A stretch of DNA of 64,000 bases, taken from Desulfatitalea alkaliphila (lineage in GTDB: Bacteria; Desulfobacterota; Desulfobacteria; Desulfobacterales; Desulfosarcinaceae). The translations under genes were made by a program, and so were the position numbers. The DNA lies in assembly GCF_022968795.1 (NCBI RefSeq), contig NZ_JALJRB010000003.1, positions 248,001 through 312,000 of the forward strand. Reading direction: 5' to 3'. A model generated the notes under the pieces. The model had not been told where the DNA came from. It worked only from the letters and a program-made list of their open reading frames with translations, and did not search any database. Below are positions 33,718 through 41,760 of the stretch, one piece after another. Each line of letters begins with the position of its first letter. The stretch's first letter is position 1.

Positions 33718-34688
33718 GGATCGGCCCGATTCAACTGGCCAACCCAACGATCTTCGCCCCCCTGGCCGGCATCAGTGATCTGCCCATGCGGCTGCTGGCC
33801 AAGGCGGCCGGCTGCGCCCTGGTCTATTCCGAAATGGTCAGTGCCAACGGGCTGGTGCACGGCGGGGCCAAGACCTGGCAACTGTTGACCACTGTGCCCG
33901 CGGAACAGCCTATGAGCGTTCAACTGTTCGGCGGCGATCCGGCCATGGTGGCCGAAGCGGCGCGGCGGGTCGCCGCCGCCGGTGCCGAGATTGTGGACAT
34001 CAATTGTGGCTGTGCCGTCAAAAAGATCCTCAAAAGCGGTTCCGGAGTGGCCTTGATGAGGGACCTGCCACGGGCCACGGCCATGCTAAAGGCGGTACGC
34101 AAAGCGATCAACGTGCCATTGACAATCAAAATGCGCACCGGCTGGGACCCCTCCGGCACGGATGCCCTGGCCTTGGCCCGCATTGCACAGGATTGCGGTG
34201 TGGATGCACTGGCGCTGCACCCGCGTACCGCACGCCAGGGATTCGGGGGGCGCGCCGACTGGACCTTGATCGAGCGGGTCAAGGCGGCCGTCGATATACC
34301 GGTCATCGGCAACGGCGACGTGCAAACGGCCGACGATGCGGTGCGGATGCTGTCCCGGACAGGATGCGACGCCGTGATGGTGGGCAGGGCGGCCATCGGC
34401 CACCCCTTCATTTTCAATCAGATCATCGAACGTTTGGCGGGACGCGAAATCGGCCCCGTTCCTGTTGCGGCCCGCTTCGATGCGATCCGGCGCTATGTGG
34501 ATGCGGCCATGACCTATTCCGGCGAGCCCCGGGCCTGCCTGGTGTTACGCAGTCGATTGGCCTGGTTTGTCAAAGGCATGCCCCGGGCGAGTTGGTTTCG
34601 CCAAGCCATTCGGCACATCGCCTCCCGCGACGAGGTACAGCGCCACATCGACGATTATGAAGCGCTGGTGGCGGCGCAGCAGGCGTAG
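33714..34688 (+). CDS. dus: tRNA-dihydrouridine synthase (DusB-like)
   Basis: A 324-residue FMN enzyme that reduces uridine to dihydrouridine in tRNA. Seen: 'FAPLAGISDLPMRLLA' at the N-terminus, 'LFGGDPAMVAEAAR', the catalytic-Cys region 'DINCGCAVKKILKSGSG', 'TIKMRTGWDP', 'LALHPRTARQGFGG' with phosphate/FMN contacts, and 'VIGNGDVQTADDAV' plus 'GCDAVMVGRAAIG'. In most DusB the active site reads GCP; here it is GCA, a conservative loss of the proline with the cysteine kept. The start is ATG 33714, coupled (ATGA) to the DUF1848 gene. The frame is open further upstream only through that gene. Confidence 0.93.
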   Translation: MRIGPIQLANPTIFAPLAGISDLPMRLLAKAAGCALVYSEMVSANGLVHGGAKTWQLLTTVPAEQPMSVQLFGGDPAMVAEAARRVAAAGAEIVDINCGCAVKKILKSGSGVALMRDLPRATAMLKAVRKAINVPLTIKMRTGWDPSGTDALALARIAQDCGVDALALHPRTARQGFGGRADWTLIERVKAAVDIPVIGNGDVQTADDAVRMLSRTGCDAVMVGRAAIGHPFIFNQIIERLAGREIGPVPVAARFDAIRRYVDAAMTYSGEPRACLVLRSRLAWFVKGMPRASWFRQAIRHIASRDEVQRHIDDYEALVAAQQA

Positions 34689-34691
34689 GAA

Positions 34692-34705
34692 CACGGCATG
34701 CCGTG
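34692..34705. repeat. REP-like palindrome CACGGCATGCCGTG
   Basis: A perfect 14-base palindrome just after the dus stop, followed by CCCTTG. It is a variant of the GGCACGGC-GT-GCCGTGCC palindromes at 36967 and 37010. Confidence 0.55.
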
Positions 34706-34782
34706 CCCTTGCAGCGACGTCGCGGATTTCAAAATTGCATGAACGCAGAGGTGGACCGCAAGACACCGTTTCCCGATGGGCA

Positions 34783-35703
34783 CTACTTAAGGGGAACGGC
34801 GAAGTCCCCCACCTGAATGGCTGCATCATCGAGTAACCGCGCCCGCGTTTGCGCCTCGTCGACCGCCACCACCTCGACCGTCCCCAGTCGATAACCGGGG
34901 ACAATGAAACGTGCCCCGTCGGCACCCGTCACGATGCGGCGCCCTTCGAAGACGGCCCAACGATCACCCGGCCGCACACCGACCGTCCGGCCGACGGCAA
35001 AGGTGACCATGCCGTCATCGATGCCGATGACAGCGGCCTTCCAATGGGTGTCGCGGATGGTGTCGATGGCCTCACGGGCAAGCCGGCGGCCGATCCCTCG
35101 AACGCTCTTTTCCATCGCCCCGAAGAGGCTTTGTGACCCGCTGCGAAAGGCTTCGTAGCTGTTTACATCGATCCGGATGGTCTCTTCCACCACCCGGCTG
35201 AGCACCTTCGCCGCCGTGAAGGTATCGATCACATCCAACGAAAAGGCCACGGTCATGTAGTAGCGCGGTTTGCGAAACCACCAGATGCCCTTCTGTTGCT
35301 CGAAAACCCGCGCGTCCATCACCTGGGACTGCATCAAGTGCTGGTAGCCGGCCAGTCGGGCGGTGGTGGCCAGATCGAAACGCTGGGGCGCCGCCAGCAG
35401 CTCCGGGCGGACCATCAGTGCGGTGAAATCGTCTTCCCGCGCCGTGAGCAATCGAATGCCTTTTCCCCGGGATTGAAAGGTGGCCATGATCTGATCGGCC
35501 AGCAGATCGCTCGTCTGGCGCAAGAAGGATCCCGGTGGCGCCGTCGGTGCGGCCATGGCCACTTGGCGCAGGGAACCGCCATCGCGCACCTTGACCTCAC
35601 CCAGGCTGGGCCGTTCTTCCTCCAATACATATTGCGGCTTGGCACAGGCGACCAACAGCAGAACCGCCAGCCACACAATGCCCATCTGCGCGAATCGATG
35701 CAT
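34783..35703 (-). CDS. FlgT/CsgG-like outer-membrane-type lipoprotein
   Basis: A 306-residue lipoprotein with signal 'MHRFAQMGIVWLAVLLLVAC' (Cys20 in lipobox LVAC). The mature protein has a CsgG/FlgT-like middle domain ('GKGIRLLTAREDDFTALM' to 'MTVAFSLDVIDTFTAAKVLS') and a C-terminal part with strands like the FlgT SH3 domain ('FAVGRTVGVRPGDRWAVFEG', 'LGTVEVVAVDEAQTRARLLD'). A role in the cell envelope (secretion or flagellar base) is inferred; no flagellar gene is near. ATG 35703 has CGGAG ten bases upstream; ATG 35730, overlapping the queF stop as ATGA, is an alternative adding nine residues. Confidence 0.65.
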   Translation of the reverse strand: MHRFAQMGIVWLAVLLLVACAKPQYVLEEERPSLGEVKVRDGGSLRQVAMAAPTAPPGSFLRQTSDLLADQIMATFQSRGKGIRLLTAREDDFTALMVRPELLAAPQRFDLATTARLAGYQHLMQSQVMDARVFEQQKGIWWFRKPRYYMTVAFSLDVIDTFTAAKVLSRVVEETIRIDVNSYEAFRSGSQSLFGAMEKSVRGIGRRLAREAIDTIRDTHWKAAVIGIDDGMVTFAVGRTVGVRPGDRWAVFEGRRIVTGADGARFIVPGYRLGTVEVVAVDEAQTRARLLDDAAIQVGDFAVPLK

Positions 35704-35726
35704 GCCCCGTTCACTCCGGTTGTTTG

Positions 35727-36137
35727 TCATTCGGAAACACCCGCATACTGGGCGACCACCTCGGTGGTGATCCCGCCCCGGGCGGTGAAGGTGCCTTGCA
35801 CCTCCATCCATTGCGGCGCCAGCACCGCCGCCAGATCGTCGAGAATACGGTTGACCACATGCTCGTAAAAGATCCCCACATTGCGGTATTGCAACAGATA
35901 GTACTTGAGGGATTTGAGCTCGACGATGGTTCGGTCGGGTCGGTACCGGATGGTGATGGTGCCGTAATCGGGCAAACCGGTCATGGGGCAGACCGAAGTG
36001 AATTCCGGCTGCCGGATGGTGATATTGATCTCGCGGCGATCCTTGTAGGCATAATCGATGGGGCTCAACAATTCGCGTCGCACCCCATCGGACGTTTTGA
36101 TGTCGTAGGGAACGGGGGGTCGGGATGCATCGGCCAT
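35727..36137 (-). CDS. queF: NADPH-dependent 7-cyano-7-deazaguanine reductase QueF (type I)
   Basis: A 136-residue unimodular QueF of the YkvM type, which reduces preQ0 to preQ1 in queuosine synthesis. Catalytic Cys and Asp are in 'EFTSVCPMTGLPDYGTI', the QueF motif 'ELKSLKYYLLQYRN' follows, and 'GIFYEHVVNRILDDL' completes the tunnel-fold dimer. No other queuosine gene (queC/D/E) is near. Its stop overlaps a possible start of the lipoprotein gene, so the two are probably cotranscribed. ATG 36137 is used. Confidence 0.95.
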   Translation of the reverse strand: MADASRPPVPYDIKTSDGVRRELLSPIDYAYKDRREINITIRQPEFTSVCPMTGLPDYGTITIRYRPDRTIVELKSLKYYLLQYRNVGIFYEHVVNRILDDLAAVLAPQWMEVQGTFTARGGITTEVVAQYAGVSE

Positions 36138-36459
36138 GCGGCTACGGAACCTCCTGTGGGGCGTTGATGGGGCAAAAGGGAGCGTTTCACGACTCCTTGC
36201 CAGTGTATCAGGCGCCCTGGAACATAGAGAATTTAGGGCAGTGTGTCAATTGCGGATCCATCGCCACGGCGCCGGTACGCTGACGGAACGCGGTGCATTT
36301 ATCGGTTCATCTCTGAAGGTTGTGCCTTTCAACCACCGGATGCGTTGATTGCCGCTTTGCAGGGCGCGTTGTTCGAATTCCGAAGTGGGCTGTATGCAGC
36401 GTTGTATGCTCCGTTGTTCGAAAACCCATGGCGGCTGTTTGGCGCGTTGAACGACCGCC

Positions 36460-36649
36460 GGCGGGTGGGCCGGGGAGGCCGGGTGCTGCGCGTTTTGGCG
36501 CCAAGGGGCCGTAATGGGGTGGGCTCCGGGCGGCCCGCACAACTCGCTGCGCTCAAACAGGTGCGGGCCGAACGCCCTGCGCCCCACCCCATAACGGCCC
36601 CTATGCGCCTGCACGCATTGCAGCACCCGGCCCCCCCGGCCCACCCGCC
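36460..36649. repeat. Long imperfect inverted repeat (about 81 + 89 bp arms, 20 bp loop)
   Basis: Left arm 36460-36540 and right arm 36561-36649 are reverse complements across blocks GGCGGGTGGGCCGGGG, GGCCGGGTGCTGC, GGGGCCGTAATGGGGTGGG (with A/T change) and CGGCCCGCAC, with small insertions in the right arm. The loop is AACTCGCTGCGCTCAAACAG. The outer part of the right arm recurs at 7426-7467. It would fold to a very stable hairpin in RNA or extrude as a cruciform; a non-autonomous mobile element or a structural RNA is possible. Confidence 0.8.
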
Positions 36650-36671
36650 TCCGTGGGAGAACTGACGGGTG

Positions 36672-36695
36672 GCACTGGCAACTGGTTGCCAGTGC
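36672..36695. repeat. GCACTGGCAACTGGTTGCCAGTGC hairpin, half of an inverted pair
   Basis: A stem of 11 pairs with a two-base mismatch centre; GGTGGCAC precedes it. The related hairpin at 36908-36929 lies in opposite orientation, so the two bracket about 210 bases of intergenic DNA. (Given as the 24-base span; core is GGCAACTGGTTGCC.). Confidence 0.55.
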
Positions 36696-36907
36696 TGCGT
36701 AGCAACAAGAGCTCATGCGCCTCACTCCCGCCACCGGCAAGGCGGATTGCGTTCACGCCACATGCACAAACAATCCGGTTACCGCTGGTTCGGTTACCAG
36801 GGCACAAGACCGCCCTGGCAGTTCAGCTCTGCCGCCCGGTATCTGTTAAACAGGGCGATGGGTGTACGGTTGACGTCGATTTTGGGAAAAACCTCCTGGC
36901 CTTCGGC

Positions 36908-36929
36908 CACCGGCAACCAGTTGCCGGTG
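36908..36929. repeat. CACCGGCAACCAGTTGCCGGTG hairpin, other half of the inverted pair
   Basis: Core GGCAACCAGTTGCC is the reverse complement of the core at 36672-36695, and flanking GGTGCCACC mirrors GGTGGCAC there. Confidence 0.55.
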
Positions 36930-36966
36930 CCACCCCCGACGGGTGGGTGCGGATCGGGCCTTATCG

Positions 36967-36984
36967 GGCACGGCGTGCCGTGCC
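36967..36984. repeat. REP-like palindrome GGCACGGCGTGCCGTGCC, copy 1
   Basis: Eight-base arms GGCACGGC and GCCGTGCC around GT, followed by CCTATGGGTGG. The second copy is 43 bases further on in the same orientation. Confidence 0.65.
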
Positions 36985-37009
36985 CCTATGGGTGGATGGG
37001 ATCCTATTG

Positions 37010-37027
37010 GGCACGGCGTGCCGTGCC
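37010..37027. repeat. REP-like palindrome GGCACGGCGTGCCGTGCC, copy 2
   Basis: Identical 18 bases to copy 1, followed by CCTACGGGTTGG, which resembles the flank of copy 1. Confidence 0.65.
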
Positions 37028-37098
37028 CCTACGGGTTGGTGGAAGGCACGATGCATGGTAGAACCCATCCGCTCGTTTACCTCCAACCCATAAAATCG

Positions 37099-37142
37099 AT
37101 AGAATTCATTAACTTAAAACTTAACACTTAAAACTTAAAACT
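37099..37142. repeat. AAAACTT heptamer element, copy 2
   Basis: ATAGAATTCATTAACTT followed by AAAACTT, AACACTT, AAAACTT, AAAACT, differing from copy 1 (7533-7576) by one or two bases. A GGCCCGTCAGGGCC hairpin follows at once. Confidence 0.85.
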
Positions 37143-37252
37143 GGCCCGTCAGGGCCCTAAAACTGCCCACCAGGATGGCGGCTGTCGCTTGACAGCACCC
37201 ATGGCAACTGATAACAATCCATAATCATTGCACATTCACCGGAGAAAAGACC

Positions 37253-37438
37253 ATGGCCAAAGACAGCATGCAAGAACAGGTCCTGCGAGCCAGCAAGGAG
37301 ATCGCCGTCAAGTTCATCGAGGTGGGCCGTTTGTGGCCCACCAATTTCGCCGAAACCTTTAAAAACATCTACACCGCCATCGACAGCACCGTAAGGGCTT
37401 CCGCCGAAAGCGACCGGGAGGAAAAGGGCGGCAAATAG
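37253..37438 (+). CDS. Small helical protein of unknown function (61 aa)
   Basis: A 61-residue cytosolic protein with an amphipathic helix ('EQVLRASKEIAVKFIEVG'), a short turn 'RLWPTNFAETFKNIY' and a charged tail ending 'DREEKGGK'. CCGGAGAAAAGACC precedes ATG 37253, a reasonable ribosome site, and codon use matches neighbours, so I consider it real. Similar short proteins beginning with 'MAKDS' or 'MSKD' occur in related anaerobes, from memory. It ends three bases before the convergent sppA stop. No function can be stated. Confidence 0.65.
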   Translation: MAKDSMQEQVLRASKEIAVKFIEVGRLWPTNFAETFKNIYTAIDSTVRASAESDREEKGGK

Positions 37439-37441
37439 CCC

Positions 37442-38434
37442 CTAGCGCCCCGCGGCGGCGGGCCAGATGTAATGAAAATCGGCGGTTGCGGTATCGGACA
37501 GGGGTGCCATGAAAGGCAGCAGGGACGACAGATCCCCCCCTTGATAGCGTATGGCGGGGTGGTAGAGGGTGTCGTCCTCGATTTTGGAGCGGCGATAGGC
37601 CACCACCCGCGCATCGGTGCTCAAGCCGGCCATCTGTTTGGCCTTGGCGACGGCATCGTCAAGATACCCGATCTCATCCACCAGCCCCAGCGCCTCGGCC
37701 TGATCCGCCAGATACACCCCGGCCCGGGCGACCTGCTCCATTTGGGCCGCTGTCAAGTGGCGATGGCGCGCCACCAGGTCCAAAAACCGTTGCGCCAGTT
37801 TATCGGTCAACTCCTGAAACAGGGCGGCATCGGTTTCCGTTTCCGGTCGGAAGGGCGATCCCATGTCCTTCTGATCCCCCGATTTGCTCACCGCCACCGA
37901 CAAGCCGGTTTTTTCCATCAGCCCGCTGACCCCGGGACGCATGAAGATCACGCCGATGGAGCCGGTGATGGTGGTCGGGTGGGCCATGATGTGGTCGGCC
38001 GGCAGGGCGATGTAATAGCCGCCGGAGGCGGTCACGTTCATCATGGCCACGACGACCTTCACACCCGTGCGTTGCTTGTAGGCATCGATCTCGTGGTAGA
38101 GAATGTCGCTCGCGGTCACCGTGCCGCCCGGCGAGTTGATCTTGAGCAGCAGCGCCTTGATTTCCGGGTCCCTCTGGGCGTGACGCAGATAGGCGACCAC
38201 CTGCTGCACCGTGCTGGGGCGACTGCGCATCAGGCGCTCTTGGGAGCGGTCGGAGAGGGTGCCGTCGATGGAGAGCAGCAGCACCTTGCCCTTGTCCGTT
38301 CCCTCCAACACGTACTCCTTCAGCGGTTCGTCCCGATCACCGAATAGGGTCACCCGCGGCAACGCGCATCCGCCGAGGAACATCACCGCAGCCACCAACA
38401 GGACGCCGAGCGTCCACCATCGTATGGGTTTCAT
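37442..38434 (-). CDS. sppA: Signal peptide peptidase SppA, lipoprotein-type
   Basis: A 330-residue S49 serine protease that degrades leftover signal peptides. The catalytic Ser lies in 'NVTASGGYYIALPADHIMA' and the general-base Lys in 'VSKSGDQKDMGSPF'; 'LLLKINSPGGTVTASDIL' is the oxyanion region. The N-terminus 'RWWTLGVLLVAAVMFLGGC' looks like a lipoprotein signal with the lipobox Cys at about 23, where most SppA have a simple membrane anchor. It is the short single-repeat form. ATG 38434 has AAAGGG nine bases upstream. It follows polA by 54 bases on the same strand. Confidence 0.9.
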   Translation of the reverse strand: MKPIRWWTLGVLLVAAVMFLGGCALPRVTLFGDRDEPLKEYVLEGTDKGKVLLLSIDGTLSDRSQERLMRSRPSTVQQVVAYLRHAQRDPEIKALLLKINSPGGTVTASDILYHEIDAYKQRTGVKVVVAMMNVTASGGYYIALPADHIMAHPTTITGSIGVIFMRPGVSGLMEKTGLSVAVSKSGDQKDMGSPFRPETETDAALFQELTDKLAQRFLDLVARHRHLTAAQMEQVARAGVYLADQAEALGLVDEIGYLDDAVAKAKQMAGLSTDARVVAYRRSKIEDDTLYHPAIRYQGGDLSSLLPFMAPLSDTATADFHYIWPAAAGR

Positions 38435-38488
38435 ATGTACAGCCCTTTCGTTTTGGTTACGTGACATGAGCGATGGGTCAAGCGCTGC

Positions 38489-41182
38489 TCAATGGGCCTC
38501 CGCCCAGTTGTGGCCCCAGGCCACGTTGACTTTGAGCGGCACTTTCAAGTCCCAAACATGCTCCATGATATCGGTAACCATCTCCCGCACCGATTGCAAC
38601 TCTTCCGACGGTACCTCGAACACGATTTCATCGTGCACAGAAAGCAGCATGCGGCTTTTCAGCTGTTGTCGCGCCAGGGATTCGGCCACCCGGATCATGG
38701 CCACCTTGATCAGATCAGCGGCCGTGCCCTGAATGGGCGTGTTGATGGCGGTGCGCTCGGCGAACTGACGGATGGTCGGGTTGGCGCTGTTGATGTCGGG
38801 CAGCAGGCGCAGGCGCCCCAGCAGGGTTTCGATACGCTGGGTTTCTCTTGCCCGGGCCACCGTTTGCGCCATGTATGTTTTGACGCCGCTGTAACGCGCG
38901 AAGTATTGGTCGATGTAGGCCTGGGCCATTTTGCTGCTGATGCCCAACTCTTTTGAAAGACCGTAGGCGCTCATGCCGTATATGATGCCGAAGTTGATCA
39001 CCTTGGCCTGGCGCCGCAAATCGGCCGAGACCTGGTCCAGGGCCACGTGAAACACCTCGCCGGCGGTGCGGGCGTGGATATCCTCGTTTTCGGTAAAGGA
39101 CTGGATCAAGATGGGGTCATCGGCATAGTGTGCCAGAATGCGCAGCTCGATCTGGGAGTAGTCGGCCGCCAGCAAATAGTGGCCCGGCGCGGCCGTGAAG
39201 GCGGCGCGGATCATGCGCCCTTCCTCGGTGCGGATGGGAATGTTCTGCAAATTGGGATCGGAGCTGCTCAACCGCCCGGTGGCGGCCACGGTCTGGTTGA
39301 AAGAGGTGTGAATACGGCCGGTGGCGGGGTCCACCTGCTCCAGCAGGGCATCCACGTAGGTGGACTTGAGCTTGGCCACGGAGCGGTGGCGCAGCAACAG
39401 GGCCGGCAATTCATGCTGCTCGGCCAGCCGTGTCAACACCTCCACATCGGTGGAGTAACCGGTTTTTTTCTTGGTCTTTTTGAAGGTCGGCAGTTGCAGT
39501 TTTTCGAACAAAATGCGCCCCAGTTGCTGGGAAGACTGGATGTTGAAGCGCTCGCCGGCCAATGCATATATCTCATCTTCCAACAACTGCAACTGGTGGG
39601 TGAAAGATTTGGACAGCTCGCGCAGCTTTTCGCGATCCAGCCGCACGCCGGCCATTTCCATATCCATCAAAACAGGCACCAGGGGCATTTCCACCTGTTC
39701 GAGCAGGGGCATGAGCCCCAATGCTTCCAACCGGGGGCGCAAGACCTCATAGGCCCGCAGGGTGATATCGGCATCCTCGCAGGCATAGGGCACGGCCCGC
39801 TCCAGGGTGACCTGATCGAAAGTCACGGCCCCCTTGCCCTTGCCGGCCACCTCCGCGTAGGTGATGGTTTTGTGACCGAGGAAATCGAGGGCGATCTGGT
39901 CCAGGTTGTGGGCCCGCTTGGAAGGATCGAGCAAATAGGAGCCCAGCATGGTGTCGAAGCGCACGCCGGCCAGGGTGAACCCGTGACGTCGCAGCACCGT
40001 CCAGTCATACTTGATGTTTTGCCCCACCTTGCCGATGGTCTCGTCCGCCAGTAAGGGTTGCAGGTGCTTGCGGATCGTGTGCAGGGGCAGTTGGGCGGGT
40101 GCCCCCATATAGCGATGGCCGCAGGGGATGTACACGGCGTGGTGGGGTTCCGGCGCGATGGAGATCCCCACCAGGTCGGCGGCCATGGGGTCCTGGGAGG
40201 TGGTCTCGGTGTCGATGGCGAAACAGTCGCAACGGCCCAGCCGCTCCACCAACGATGCCAGGTCCGCCTCGGTCAAGATGCCCCGATAGTCGGTCTCGGC
40301 CTTGCTCCGGCTGTTTTGAAAGCTGTGTTGCAACTGGCGGAACTCCAACTCCTGAAAAAGCCCGCTCAAGCGGGTTTCATCGGGGGGCCGCGCTATCAAT
40401 CGGTCCGGTTCCAAAGCGATCGGTGCGTGGGTGTCGATGGTCACCAGGCGCCGGCTTAAAAAGGCCTGCTCTTTGTGCTGCAACAATTTTTCCCGCTGTT
40501 TGGCCGACTTCAAATCGTCCAGCCCTTCATACAGCGCCTGCATGCTGCCGAAACGCTGAATCAGGGTGAGGGCCGTTTTGGGCCCGATGCCCGGCACTCC
40601 GGGGACATTGTCGCTGCTGTCGCCGGAAAGCCCCATCACATCCACCAGTTGTTCGGGTTGCAATTGGTGGGTGCGCAGGATGGTCGACTTGTCGATCACC
40701 TCGTCCTTCATGGGATCCCAGATGGTCACCTGGTCGCTGACCAGTTGCATGAAATCCTTGTCGCCGGTCACCATGACCACGGGCATCCCGGCCGCTGCGG
40801 CCAGGCGGACGCATGTGCCGATCAGGTCGTCGGCCTCGTAGCCTTCCAACTCGATGGTTTGGATATTGAACCCTTCGGTCACCTGCTTGATATAGGGCAG
40901 CTGCATGACCAACTCTTGCGGCATGGATGGACGGTTGGCCTTGTATGCGTCGTACATCGCATGGCGGAAGGTGGGCCCCTTGGCGTCGAAAAAGATCGCC
41001 ACGTAACGCGGCGATCGCTCCTGCATCAATTTAATGAGCATGCGGGTATACCCGAAAACGGCATTGGTGGGCAGGCCCTTGCTGTTGGTGAGGCCCCGCA
41101 CGGCATGAAAAGCACGATGGATGTAGGCGCTGCCGTCGATCAGGTACAGGGGGGATCGGTCCGGGTCGTTGTTGCTGGTCAT
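38489..41182 (-). CDS. polA: DNA polymerase I
   Basis: An 897-residue Pol I with all three modules. The 5' nuclease begins 'LYLIDGSAYIHRAFHAV' and includes 'MGLSGDSSDNVPGVPGIGPK' with its acidic residues and helix-hairpin-helix. The 3'-5' exonuclease retains 'CFAIDTETTSQDPM' (catalytic Asp-Glu) and 'YDWTVLRRHG', so proofreading should work. The polymerase has 'LLAADYSQIELRILAHY' (motif A), 'RRQAKVINFGIIYGMSAYGL' (O helix) and 'MLLSVHDEIVFEV' (motif C). The start is ATG 41182; the upstream frame to 41356 is not conserved. sppA lies 54 bases downstream. Confidence 0.96.
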   Translation of the reverse strand: MTSNNDPDRSPLYLIDGSAYIHRAFHAVRGLTNSKGLPTNAVFGYTRMLIKLMQERSPRYVAIFFDAKGPTFRHAMYDAYKANRPSMPQELVMQLPYIKQVTEGFNIQTIELEGYEADDLIGTCVRLAAAAGMPVVMVTGDKDFMQLVSDQVTIWDPMKDEVIDKSTILRTHQLQPEQLVDVMGLSGDSSDNVPGVPGIGPKTALTLIQRFGSMQALYEGLDDLKSAKQREKLLQHKEQAFLSRRLVTIDTHAPIALEPDRLIARPPDETRLSGLFQELEFRQLQHSFQNSRSKAETDYRGILTEADLASLVERLGRCDCFAIDTETTSQDPMAADLVGISIAPEPHHAVYIPCGHRYMGAPAQLPLHTIRKHLQPLLADETIGKVGQNIKYDWTVLRRHGFTLAGVRFDTMLGSYLLDPSKRAHNLDQIALDFLGHKTITYAEVAGKGKGAVTFDQVTLERAVPYACEDADITLRAYEVLRPRLEALGLMPLLEQVEMPLVPVLMDMEMAGVRLDREKLRELSKSFTHQLQLLEDEIYALAGERFNIQSSQQLGRILFEKLQLPTFKKTKKKTGYSTDVEVLTRLAEQHELPALLLRHRSVAKLKSTYVDALLEQVDPATGRIHTSFNQTVAATGRLSSSDPNLQNIPIRTEEGRMIRAAFTAAPGHYLLAADYSQIELRILAHYADDPILIQSFTENEDIHARTAGEVFHVALDQVSADLRRQAKVINFGIIYGMSAYGLSKELGISSKMAQAYIDQYFARYSGVKTYMAQTVARARETQRIETLLGRLRLLPDINSANPTIRQFAERTAINTPIQGTAADLIKVAMIRVAESLARQQLKSRMLLSVHDEIVFEVPSEELQSVREMVTDIMEHVWDLKVPLKVNVAWGHNWAEAH

Positions 41183-41337
41183 TATGGACTCGCTTTGGTG
41201 TGTGCGGTAAGGTCCGGGCGGCGGCGGGTGTTGACACCCCACCGGGCTTGTTCTAAATTCGGTCGCTTGACCCGGTTCATCCATGGAAAAGCATATCATT
41301 ACTAACATAGATGGCATTGAACGACAATAAAGAGACC

Positions 41338-41559
41338 ATGTCCGATACCCGAGCAAACCGGCGCAAACGCCGTTGGCGTCGCCCCTCCATTCAACAGTGC
41401 CACTGCTGCGGTCAACAAAAGCCCTTCTGCTGGCGTTGCCGCTGCGGATTCGAAATCTGCCAAAGCTGCATGCAGGAGAATGTCTGGGGCATGTCCTGCA
41501 ACCACATCACCTGGCAATGCCCCGACTGTGGACAGCTCAACGGTTTCGGGAATCAATAA
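41338..41559 (+). CDS. Small double zinc-ribbon protein
   Basis: A 73-residue Cys-rich protein. Metal-binding knuckles: 'CHCCGQQKPFCWRCRCGFEIC', then 'CQSC' after it and 'MSCNHITWQCPDCG', giving CXXC pairs for two zinc (or Fe-S) sites. The N-terminus is strongly basic ('ANRRKRRWRRP'), suggesting nucleic acid contact. ATG 41338 is preferred because the family-like sequence starts there; ATG 41311 would add nine residues, and neither has a good Shine-Dalgarno. It is divergent from polA. Function unknown. Confidence 0.6.
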   Translation: MSDTRANRRKRRWRRPSIQQCHCCGQQKPFCWRCRCGFEICQSCMQENVWGMSCNHITWQCPDCGQLNGFGNQ

Positions 41560-41589
41560 GAGCGATCACCGAAAGAGCGATCACCGAAA
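41560..41589. repeat. Tandem duplication of GAGCGATCACCGAAA
   Basis: Two perfect 15-base copies directly after the zinc-ribbon gene stop. Probably local slippage. Confidence 0.75.
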
Positions 41590-41760
41590 CCGCTGCGCAT
41601 CCAATGCACCGAATTCCAAAAGGATCGGCCCAAGGCCCGTAAAAAACCTGGACGCTCGGACGACTTTGCCGTAGTATTAGGGAGTTGTCGACGAACCAGA
41701 TGGTTCAATCGCCCCTCTGCACACATATCGCCGGACCTTTGGTCCGCACAGGACGGAAAC

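Larger units (their letters stand above)
36138..37252. other. 1.1 kb intergenic region packed with repeats
   Basis: No real gene is visible; several open frames through the inverted repeat are Pro/Arg/Gly-rich by composition and have no protein-like sequence. Contents in order: a long GC-rich inverted repeat (36460-36649), a GGCAACTGGTTGCC hairpin (36672-36695), its inverted relative (36908-36929), two GGCACGGC palindromes (36967-36984, 37010-37027), and the AAAACTT element (37099-37142). It separates queF (minus, leaving left) from a small plus-strand gene, so it includes two promoter regions. Confidence 0.7.

Noticed and set aside
36243-36665. Open frames through the 36.5 kb inverted repeat on both strands
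   Set aside because: Arg/Pro/Ala-rich translation from a GC-rich palindrome, no ribosome site, mirrored on both strands.
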